DNA of 64,000 bases from Ustulina deusta (taxonomy: Eukaryota; Ascomycota; Sordariomycetes; Xylariales; Xylariaceae). Positions 13,334 to 23,223 of this stretch are shown here, piece by piece. The stretch's first letter is position 1. Every line of letters begins with the position of its first letter. The translations under genes and the position numbers were made by a program. Location of the stretch: contig JAJNNX010000003.1 of NCBI GenBank assembly GCA_023159155.1, positions 1 to 64,000 on the forward strand, in the 5' to 3' direction. The notes under the pieces were generated by a model that saw only the letters and a program-made list of their open reading frames with translations, had not been told where the DNA came from and did not search any database.

Positions 13334-13985
13334 CGCCTCGGATTTTGATACTTGACGAATCGATAATCGTACTTGAGATTAAGCCTAATACGGCCATAGC
13401 CCCAAGGGTACTTGTGGGTACTACCCACTTTATTAAAATTATACCAAACTACTACCAAACTAAGCCTATTTTGATCGGTCATGGGGTATTTCTATGTACT
13501 AGCCGGGGACACCCATGACCTGCGTCAAAAAAAAACAGGTTGGCTACCTAGACCGCTATAAATATAGTGCACCACTCACTAAGATCACTATAATTATAGC
13601 GCTTATACCTACTAACTGCACTATAATTATAGTACTAACCAATCAGAAGCTTTTAATTTTGTAGCTATAAGTACTTATTAGGCACCTTTGCCGCCTACCC
13701 ACTTACCCTCTAACCTACCAATCACCTTCAATCATCAACAACACCATCGCACATTGCAATATCTATCAATTACACGTTATTTATAGCCTCATTACTCTTT
13801 TAGCTACAAAATAGCTGATGCAATAAGGGACCCGACCGTTATTTTTGTTGGCGTCCAAATAGTATCCACAACTAACCCATTTTGTATAGGAAATAAAGGT
13901 GTGTAGGGATACTAGTGGGACACCGCCCAAATAGGCTTAATCTCAAGTACGATTATCGATTCGTCAAGTATCAAAATCCGAGGCG
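13334..13985. mobile_element. Non-autonomous Mutator-like (MULE) element, 652 bp
   Basis: The terminal inverted repeats are identical over 54 bp (13334-13387 and the reverse complement of 13932-13985), starting CGCCTCGGATTTTGATACTT. The element is flanked by a perfect 9-bp direct repeat GCAATACGT (13325-13333 and 13986-13994). Nine-base target duplications and long TIRs are typical of Mutator-like transposons, including fungal Hop. No transposase is encoded, so it must have moved in trans. Inside, 13477-13485 and 13512-13520 form a 9-bp hairpin arm pair (GGTCATGGG/CCCATGACC). The undiverged ends imply a recent insertion that escaped RIP. Confidence 0.85.
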
Positions 13986-13994
13986 GCAATACGT

Positions 13995-15055
13995 GGCCTA
14001 TAGTGACACTAAATCAGAAAGGCTACTCCACCGGCGCCATTTTTGTAGCTTGTCCTTGTCCACCCCTCCTCCATCTTCATACTTTGAATTGCCATGCTAT
14101 GCCCAAATTATGTGAGCATGAAGAATGCAAGGTGTACATGAACTCAGATTATCGGAAGACGCGGGACATGATTGGAATGTCTGCGAGTCCCCGCAACATT
14201 GGATGCGTTGTTAGAGCAACTTCACTGACGAGTGAACCAGACGTTGTTGAGTCCAAGTAGGTGCTTGTGCACTCCAGTGACTTGATCCCTGTTCTTTCCC
14301 CTATATTTTAAGACTTGCTTTCTCCTGCCACCCGGAAGTGGGATTTGTCGATGGAGACGAGGTCACGATACGTGTTAATAGCCAAGATTTCAGCATCTCA
14401 GCCCCCAGTGACATTCCTGTGGTGTAGATGATGCCTGCCGCCGCATCGTGGATGAAGAAGAAGCCCACATTCAGCGATATCCCCCTTCTCTTGTATCATG
14501 GCTTAAACCTAACAAAAAAGAGGCTTTTGACTCACGGCGCGTCGATCATCTCGATCACGACACTTGCTCAACAATAGAAAAGTTATAGACAGGGCATGCA
14601 TACGTAGTCTTAGTGTCACCTGACCTACCTACTATAGGTAGTATGCGGTACACAGTAGGTACCATCTACAACCTATAGTACAAGAGAATATAGGCGATGC
14701 CTAATAAGTCTACACCTGGTCCGGAAAGGAGTTGTTGTTGTCATAGTCATGTGTGGTCGCCGAAGTAGAAGCTCGCCATAGGACACATGAGTCACATTCC
14801 CTTGTAAGGACAAGCAACACAGCGAACTCTATATATTCCACTACAGGGGCAGATGGCCGGAGCTTACGTGATGCATAGCGTGGACTAAGTTGGCAGTCAT
14901 GAACTCTGTTCCGTTATGCCGCGGGCAGGATTTACAGATGAGTAGATAAAATAAAATGCCGCCGGCCCTTACGTGCCTACCTATTTACCCAAATCACAAA
15001 TACTCAACAAGAATCAATTTGAAAACTCGGCCTTGTATAAGCTGTACTCGACACA
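13995..15055. other. Intergenic, no gene recognised
   Basis: Contains short open stretches (for example about 14,003-14,260) with no recognisable domain, and clustered CTACCT/AGGTAG motifs around 14,625-14,690. The last 100 bases serve as 5' flank of the secreted-protein gene. Confidence 0.4.
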
Positions 15056-15513
15056 ATGCGGTTCTATACCGTACTCGCTATTCTTGTGGCGAGCATCAAT
15101 CTTGGCTCTGCTAAGAAATATCACAACAAGTATCGACCAATTGAATGCTTTGATTACGGCGAGGATTGGGAAGATAACGTCGAAGTTGCGTCGGCTTACA
15201 CACTTGAAGCGTGTAACAAGATAATTGGCAATCGGAATTATACGCGGGGCCAAAAGGCCACGGCCTGCTACAACATAGGATGGGACCAGAGGGTGGAGTT
15301 CACTGTTGCGTTGCGCACATTCCCATCTCGGTTCCTCACATACGACGAATGCATCCACAGAATGATGCCCATCTTCTTCGTGTGTAGACGTGGTGGTAAA
15401 CGGAAGTTTCATAATTGGAAGTTCAAGTATCTACACCTCAATATTATTCATGGGTTTCCAAAAGGCTAACTTCTTACTCTCCTAGGGCAGACCCAAACAT
15501 GGGGTATTGCTAA
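15056..15513 (+). CDS. Small secreted six-cysteine protein (effector-like candidate)
   Basis: Two exons, 15056-15426 and 15486-15513, joined by a 59-bp intron (donor GTATCT, branch-like GCTAAC near 15,465, acceptor CCTAG), encode 132 residues. Residues 1-19 (MRFYTVLAILVASINLGSA) form a signal peptide. The mature protein has six cysteines, in the contexts ECF, ACN, ACY, ECI, VCR and a final GYC that exists only after splicing. Without splicing the frame runs on to an unrelated tail. The ending WKFKADPNMGYC resembles the DPN.G.C ending I recall from small secreted proteins of plant-associated Sordariomycetes; that resemblance is from memory and no function is known. Secretion is a strong inference, an effector role only a possibility. 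It sits in the accessory, transposon-rich part of the window, a common place for effector genes. Confidence 0.75.
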
Positions 15514-16609
15514 ACAAGAGAGTCCTAAGTAGCTATCTAGTGAGTGGGGTTCGATTCCTAACAGCGCTATTGGCATGCGTCGAATAGCTCGGGTGCGAGA
15601 GCGACAAGAAAAGAAGTCGGAGACTAGCAAAGTAGAAGTTGATTGTATGCTGTCTAAGGAGCATGTATAGATATAAATCAAGGGTGGGGTAGAGTAGCCG
15701 GAGGTTTTATATACACTCACACATACATACTGTTATGCCTAGGGTCAGGGTTGTGATTTACTCATAAATAAAGTGAGCAAGAGTAATTTACTTAGAAAAA
15801 ATCTGGCTAGTAACCGGAGTATCCTACGTATTACCCTTAGAATACTTGTCACCGATGTTTTCATAGACACAAGAAAACCCCAAAGAGTTATTATTGTTAC
15901 TAGGCCGTATAATTTGCTACTGTTTTTCTTTTCCACAGTAGTCTAAGACCAAAACACTGTTCTAAGTGGTCCCTAGCCAAGGCAAACAGTTGTCCGTCTG
16001 ATCGGTCTTTAACTTGGGTCACTAAAATAGCAGAGCGACTTATATCTTTTCATCGTATTCTTTGTTAAGGGCTTCTTTCTCACGCTTTGCAAGTGCTCTT
16101 ATCTCAGCTGTGGCATTCTCCAAGGAAGCTTCTAAGCTACATTTTTATATCTTTAACATAAAGGCTTCCGTGCCTTTCAACTTGTCTTCGTTTGCTTTCA
16201 AGAAATATTCCAGCTCTTTGATTTTCTCTATAGCTAACTTCAAAAGAAGCTGCTATGGTATAATCTCTATCGACTAGCTGGTAGGAATGTTATGGCCCCG
16301 TAAGGAGAGCGAATATTCGGAAGAAGGAAGTTGAACTAACCCCAATTTGGTCACTGCCATTTCCTATTAGGGAAATGTATGGAAAATTTCGGAGCAAGGT
16401 ACCTAGGTAGTCAGCCTTTGTTTCACTTATCTAGTCATTCTTCCTTTGTTTAAAACGAAAGCATTATTAAAATCTGACAATATGCAATCATAGCCCCAAT
16501 GGCTATACACTAACAAATATTTCAACATAATACTTTTTTTTTTAACACTAGAGGCTGTACTTATACTTTAAACATTACACATCTGAAAGCAAGTAAGAAC
16601 AAGGATTTC
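15514..16609. other. Intergenic, no gene recognised
   Basis: About 1.1 kb without a supported gene. A GGTTCGATTCC motif near 15,547 resembles a tRNA T-arm, but no matching acceptor stem is present. Around 16,400 there is an AAGGTACCTAGGTAG motif of the kind repeated in other spacers. Confidence 0.4.
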
Positions 16610-19600
16610 TTAAACACTAAGCTGCGCCGTAGTAGTTTCACTGATATACTTCATATATGGCGCCAGCTTCTCTTCAACAGGGCTCCCAGCCCCGCAATAT
16701 CTCTCCACTATCTCTATGCTGCGGCCAATGTAGCTGTAGTGACGAGTTAGTCCCGTTTCAATACAGGTCATCCCGGAACTCTTGAAGCAGAATGTCTCAA
16801 CAGAGCGTCTGGAGCAGCCATGTCGGAATGAAAATACGTACAGTTCGGGTCTAAGCATGCCATCCAGTTCGCTCCAGATGGGCCGGAAGAAATCGGTGCG
16901 TTGAATTCGCGAGACTAGGTCATTTGGTTTGCCCTATAACAACAAGAACAATCATTACCTACGTGATCAAAATGGGATACATGGTTGCAGATAAGACAGT
17001 ACAAATGATGGGGTAGATAATATAAAGTCCGCCATACCTCGTTTTTCACAACGTTTCCGGCTTGCTGTGAGAGAACACGGATCTGTTCATGGGTTCTAGG
17101 TACGATTAGCACGAGTAAGTTCTGAATAGCTGAGGCGTTTACTCTTGTCTAGATGCCCCCTGTGCAACCATTTTCATGATTATCTATATGAGTTAGCGGT
17201 TGTACTCTTTAATATCCAAGATTTTAGGAAGGGGGAAGCCAACGAGGTAAGGTTTAGGCGCCCTCTAAGTTATGAGAGAAAGGAAACTACTGCCCTTAAC
17301 TAAGTCTTACATAGGCAACGCAACTTACATTCTCTGTAATCATGAAGGGAAGCTCTTCTTGAACACGACTTTGGATCCGTTTCGGATATACCACCAATCC
17401 GTTGGAGATGTTGTCGAGCCCAAGGAGTATTGCTTCAGCAAGCAAGAAACTTTCTTTTATAGAGTGAGCAAGAGCACCAGTCACTTCGGAAATATCACCC
17501 ACCTGGGATGTCAATTCGGCGAATAGCAGAATCGTCGAGCGTCCGCTCGGCCCATTGGTCCGACAGAGTATTGGCGAAATTTGCAGGTTTAGACATCAAT
17601 TCACGCGCCAAACTGTACACCCTTTCAGAGCGCATCTATTTCAAAGGTTAGAGCTACATTCCTAGGAAAGAGCGAAGACTTACTGGGTTTCTTTTGTACG
17701 CCTGGAAAGTGCTCCAAGTTAGTGACCCTCACATATAGTTGTAAAGCGTACATACCATGGCGGAAGATCCAATTTGAGATTCTTCAAACGGCTCCTCAAT
17801 CTCCTTCCACGAGGCCAGGTGTCTAATGTCTCCACAAATCTTCTGTGCTGTAGCGCCAAGACCAGCGACAGCATTAGCGACCACCAAGTCCACTTTTCGG
17901 GTGCTTCGTTTCTCGGTTAGTCAACATCCATCCCCTAAGATAAAGAGTGGCTAAACAAAATAACACGGCAGGGATAAACTGTGGGGGAGTCTAACTAAGT
18001 CTGCGTGGATATATCCTATTCAATATTAACACGGCTCTTACAAAGAATAGTTTTGAAGAGAGTTATAGAAGATGCAGTACAAGAAGTAGTTTGGACTACT
18101 AGGTGCTGGAATAGGGCTTTAGGTTATTGACTTACGTAGCAACCAGGAAACTCGAATTTTTTGCACAGGAGCTCGTTAAGTTTGTCACACTTGGAGGCGT
18201 CTCCTTGAAAGCTAAAGGTTCAGATATCAGTATTGCTCTGTCATGTTTTGCGTATCCCATGAGAGGGATGGATTGTGGCAAAGGCCTTTGAGCTGTGGCC
18301 AACTCACATTTCCAAGAACGATGCCTGCGTTCCAGTGGTTCCTACATTACTATTAGCAAGTCAACTGTAACGGTTTCCATCACAAGACAAAACAAGAGTG
18401 GCTTTGAACCTGACCCGAGAATTCCAATTTGGTAAGGCTACCGGGTCGGTCATACCAAACAAGTCTTAGCTGCATACCTTGCGCGCCTCTGAATTTGAGT
18501 CCATTTCGAACTTGCTCGATGCTCTCAAGATCAATCTATAATCTAATTAGATCGGGTTTTGGTAGTACGCGTAATGCTGGAAGGCAAGCATTAGGTAGAC
18601 ATTGCCATTACAGCACAAGAAGTATGTACGCACCATGAGGTCTTGTACCCACTGAGCCGCTTCGCAAGTGTCAGCTATAGGCTCCTCGGCGGCCAATTTC
18701 AAAACCACCGAAGCTTACCTCGTTTCCCTACTGTAATAAGTCTCCAGGCTCTCAGGTTAGCATCAAAAGACTGCGCTTGAGGATATGCGTGGGGCAGTGT
18801 TTCTGAGAAACAGCAGAGGAGAAAAGGGGGGGTGAGGGAGGGAAGATGGTTAACAAGACTCACTGCGCAGGCTGAAGATGAGTGTAGGCGAGTGTTGGTT
18901 CCCCTGCAAGGTTAGCAACGGAACTCACCAATGAGGAGCATGTCCCAATATGGCCTAAGAGATCCTCTAGGGGTGCAATGATCTGGGTAAGTCCATAATT
19001 GGACTTGATATCACCCTACAAAGCCGGTCGATAAAGTCCATAGACATTCAAGACCATGTTTATTCCCAGGGCATAAATAATCAGAGAAGGACTAGAATGC
19101 TCACCTTTCCACTCGATAGCAAAAGAAGATAGGTTCCAAATTACCTTGGCCAGCCTGTTGAGCAGCAGATCCAGAGCGTCCCGCATAATGATCAGCTCCG
19201 CGTTATCGGTCTTTGACACAGTGTTAGCCTTCCGTTGCTATTTCAGGAGTGCTAGGGTAACTGCAAGTCACGCCCACTAGTATGACTTAGGCAAGAAACG
19301 CGTTCAGGCAGCGGGGAGTACGCAGCATGGGAGGAACTCACAACAAAGCAGCTTGTACTACCAAGATGGATAATACCAGCTGCAGACGGGGCAACGATGC
19401 CGAATGCATGGACGTGCTACTACGCCTTAGCTAGGACAAGGACAAACCAGAAAAGAGGCTTACGGCCATGACATCCTGCGATATTGTCAGCCAGAGCTGC
19501 AAACAATGTGTGCGTGGTGGATTATGCAAACATGTCTACGTCGCTTCTCTTCAATACGAGCGATCTCGAAATCGGAGTCAGTAACTTGAAGGTGAGCCCG

Positions 19601-19855
19601 CATCTCGTCCAGGGCCTGTTCAGTGATAATCTCAACTCCGAGGGCTCTTTCACTCTCGGCAAGACGAAGCCATAGCTTCCGCCATATCGAATGTCTCGAA
19701 CGCTGGCTGAACAGATTTGACATGGCGGCGCTGCAGTAGCGTGTGGTCAAAGAAGTTTGGTACGCATCGAAATGTTGACTCCCTTGAGCCCGGATCTGCT
19801 GAAGCTCCTGCTGTAGCTCTAGGATTTGCTTCTGGGCCTGCGAGTTGTCCTCCAT
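16610..19855 (-). CDS. ADE13: Adenylosuccinate lyase, 19 exons
   Basis: It catalyses two fumarate-releasing steps of purine synthesis (SAICAR to AICAR, adenylosuccinate to AMP). Exons: 19855-19532, 19475-19464, 19416-19342, 19210-19105, 18903-18864, 18741-18719, 18659-18634, 18535-18478, 18341-18308, 18211-18136, 18015-17996, 17903-17756, 17701-17684, 17635-17503, 17453-17329, 17183-17143, 17095-17038, 16933-16842, 16733-16610. Total 1533 nt, 510 residues, phase kept at all 18 junctions. [11 protein letters not shown] opens the lyase fold after a 28-residue Gln-rich extension. EEKRRRH-DVMA-HVHAFG crosses a 12-nt microexon. THLQPAQ (His about 181) and GSSAMAYKRNP (about 310-320, fumarate lyase signature) carry the catalytic residues; [11 protein letters not shown] follows, and the C-terminus reads LSV. 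The first donor is GTTTGC and the tenth-to-eleventh-exon region uses GTTAGA, both weak; the other donors are mostly standard. Possibly a second copy beside the housekeeping gene. Confidence 0.9.
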
Positions 19856-20490
19856 TTTCGATTCCTCAAAACTGCACTGGTTAGCTCAATGGAGTGGCGA
19901 TGAATTCTCGGGGGTTGATTTTCCTTCCGACACTGTAGAATTTTCTGTCTTCTCCTTCCACTGTCCCACCTACCCCTCAATATTGCCAGCATACACCGCC
20001 TTCATTCACTGCCAGGAAGGCCCCACCTCACCAGACCTTGCTTCCTTTCTTCTTCAATTTCTAGACGCACATGCGCGGATCCTTAAGGGGATTAGATTTA
20101 CTATTGCTCCTATCTAGTCCCCCTCGTCACTGGGCTGTATTGATACTGACCGTGAGAACCATGTTATTTACCCCAGCCACCCAAAACCGCCGGAACAGGC
20201 TTGGAATATGTTTAGAATCTATGAGACATCACGTAGCGCTTCATGAAGCAGGGAATGTGGTGGCCATGATCTGGCTTGTCGGTATCTAGAGAGAGCTCGG
20301 CGACTATAACGAGACGAATGTAATGCCCAATTGTCACAGGGGTATTTCTGAACCATCGACTTCTCGAAATGAGTTCGGTCTCAATATAGTGCAAGCGAAG
20401 TCACGGCGACTATCTTAGCATTGTTCTCCGAGCTTAAGCGGTGCTAACGCCACGCCTCCATTGAGCAGCGCCGGCTGCCACCTCAGGAGA
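19856..20490. other. Upstream region of the lyase gene
   Basis: C/T-rich in the first 200 bases, plausible as the promoter of the minus-strand lyase. No gene is recognised. Confidence 0.4.
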
Positions 20491-22625
20491 ATGGGAGTGG
20501 CCTTATCCGACCTCAGTGTACCTACGGGAGGCGATCTAGGTGGCTATGATCAACTGCGATTTCCGTACGCCGAAGATCTCGAATGGGAAGTGACTCGCAA
20601 TATCGGGTACTACAAATGAATGTGTATCCTGAGCTAGAGGCTTCGGCAAAGATTCAAATTTGTTCTAGAACCCCAAAGCGACGTCCTTGATCAATCTTTC
20701 CTAGCGTCGCATGAGCAATTTCGGGATCTAAGAGACCACTAGCCCAATCACAAGTTCCTCGAGCAGCTTTTGAATGCCGTAGATAAGTTACATAATGATG
20801 TGCCCTTGCCCAATTTGACCAGAGACCATCTCGTCCAGCTCATTCGCCAAGGTCCGGTAGTTACCTTTTCGGATAATTTGGAACTACGAGCCTACTCCGC
20901 ACCCAATCAGCCTTTTCTGCGAGTCGGTTAATGGAAACATTGGCCCCAGATGCATCGATGACGTGAAGAGTGGGAACCCATGCGCCTTGTTTCGCAACTC
21001 ACTTGCGTCGACCATTGTACAAGACAAACTAGGTTGCTCCAACGAGATTTGGGGGAGATTACAGCCCTGCTTTTATGGAAAGTGGCAACGCTTGCACCAA
21101 ACCCCAGAGAGGACACACGCAGAAAAGAATCCCCACGTTTCTTGAGGGCAACCAAAATATCCTGAGGGACCACCAGCCCCTGCTACGGCCGTTGTTGGAA
21201 GCGTATCATCAGGGTTGCCGAATCGCATTCGCTCTGCTCAACATTGTTGCTCGGCTCCGCAGGGACGAAAATATACTTTCCCAACAGGACAGCAACGCTA
21301 TTCCTGGCGAATATATTCTTTCCATTCTCCCAGGCCGTAATATCACTGTCACAGCAATATACCGCTTGATTGATGCAGTCACAATGCGGAAGGAGGAATG
21401 TATTGCGATTTCACCGGCTGCAATGAATTCATATTTTGGCGGAGCCGGCGGGCGAAGGTCGTATTGCGGAACTTGCAGACTCCTTTCAAACGTCTACTAG
21501 GAATGCTCTTACGACTCCGAGGGCCGTCTACATCCTCCCCTTGGGTGAGATGGTCTATCAAGGACTGGTGATATGCTCGGTAACCAATACATCCTGCAGG
21601 AAATTACTGTAGGAGCCAGCATACCTTATCTCGACTCGAATATGTTTTGGGTGGCCTATTTCAGGTGATATTTTCCGCCATGTCCCACGAACGCAATTGA
21701 TTGACTGAAGCTGGTGGCTTTGCTTGGGATCGCTTTACTAATCTGCTCATCAATCAGATGAACGAGCAAAACACTGGTCCCACGTTCATCGAAATGGTGT
21801 GGGGATCAGCTTTCGGATCACGGAGAGGAGTTGGTGAAGTCTTGGGACAAGGTCAGCTAGAGCCGTCAACTCTTGGAATGGTGATGGCGAGCGATATTTT
21901 CAATGCTTGGAATAATAATGGGTGGAACCAGATGGCCTTTTCTGTCTCGTCGAAAAGATCAAGGAACAATGGAGGGTGGCAACGCCTCTTTGTCTCAGAC
22001 GCAAGTCGTGACATCGCGAACCCAACCGCCGAGCTCGAGCATCATACCGATGACTACAGTGAATCGGACGAGGGAGAGAATGAGGATATAGGACATGACA
22101 TTAGGATGCAGCACTTTTTCGATAGAATGACACAAACCAGCATGGATGTTGCTCCCGGTATTGAATAGCGTATCGCATCGGCTCTAATACCGGAGGAGCG
22201 AATACAGCTTACGTTGACCCCACAGGATGAGTCAAGGATTCTCGCTGAGGTCAAGAGTTCACCAGGCACTATCTCGGGTACGTTGAATGTACTGGCTCCC
22301 AAAGATGCGATGCTGTAGGCTGATGGGACTGCTAGCTCTACCCAAACTAAACTCCCCTCAATCAAGGAATTCATTGTGGAATGTCAGTCTCCCTGCCTTG
22401 ACACTATAATTACCTGGTGAGATTGATGCTCGCTCTTGGTAACCGTGCCAATTACCCTGCCAGAATTTCCAGGGGTCAGGCTTGGTTTCGTTTGCGCATC
22501 GCCAACGCCGCGCACGAGTGCAGAATCCCGAAGCGTATGCTGCGACCTTTGGGGCAAGGATAGAAGGGCGGCCGAAGGGGTTTTGCGATATATTTGCAGA
22601 ACTAGCGACCGACCTAGCCACCCAT
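20491..22625 (+). pseudogene. Unidentified decayed protein-coding locus
   Basis: Long stretches read as ordinary protein but are broken by stops and frame changes. From 20,491 an open run starts MGVALSDLSVPTGGDLGGYD. About 20,660-20,930 reads through TAG and TAA stops. About 21,160-21,440 is open (LLEAYHQGCRIAFALLNIVA). 21,701-22,168 encodes 155 residues (FAWDRFTNLLINQMNEQNTG), then continues past TAG codons at about 22,166 and 22,316. About 22,425-22,625 changes frame (GNRANYPARISRGQAWF, then QNPEAYAATFGARIEGRP). Several stops would be Gln codons before C-to-T change, as RIP produces. I do not recognise the family. Nearly 2 kb of degenerate coding sequence suggests one large former gene; a host orphan or an integrated element are both possible. 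Confidence 0.55.
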
Positions 22626-22630
22626 ATAGA

Positions 22631-22760
22631 CCTCTTATATAGACCTCTTATATAGACCTCTTATATAGACCTCTTATATAGACCTCTTATATAGACCTCT
22701 TATATAGACCTCTTATATAGACCTCTTATATAGACCTCTTATATAGACCTCTTATATAGA
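22631..22760. repeat. 13-bp minisatellite, 10 perfect copies
   Basis: The unit CCTCTTATATAGA is repeated ten times without a mismatch, flanked by partial units on both sides (CATATAGA before, CCTACTCATACAGA after). It lies immediately after the decayed locus. Confidence 0.97.
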
Positions 22761-22763
22761 CCT

Positions 22764-23223
22764 ACTCATACAGACCGTCATACTAGAACAGACATAGCCA
22801 TAGGGACCTACCTGCAAATTACCATATATAGTTAGTTGCTAAGCTAGTAATACCTAGACTAGTCTAGATCGTTGTTTAATTTATAATGCCGAGTGAAGCA
22901 CTGTGCATAATCGGCCAGCCTACCTAATTATTGGCAGAGTGACTGCCAGCTGCAAATCTGAATTCTGTCGCCTTTGTCACTATCTGCTGCCGTAAGACCA
23001 GTTAAGATATCGATATGCAACTGAGTATCGACATGAGGTATTATACCTTGCAGTCTTGAAGCTTCAAGCAAATTCACCAAAAGCCGTTGAGACCCGGCAT
23101 TTAGACTTGCAACAACTCCCATTTCCTAAATCCCGTGCGCAGCTGTTGTGCAGCACGATTTAATCAATCCATCTCGTCCTGCGCCGAGACTCGCACGGTT
23201 ACCCCGCATTAGCACTTCTACCG
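22764..23223. other. Spacer upstream of the MFS transporter
   Basis: No supported gene. It acts as the 5' flank of the transporter starting at 23,224. Confidence 0.4.

Noticed and set aside
15540..15575. GGTTCGATTCC T-arm-like motif suggesting a tRNA
   Set aside because: No pairing acceptor stem or anticodon arm could be found at the right distance.
22631..22760. CRISPR-like array
   Set aside because: Units are contiguous with no spacers and the genome is eukaryotic; this is a minisatellite.
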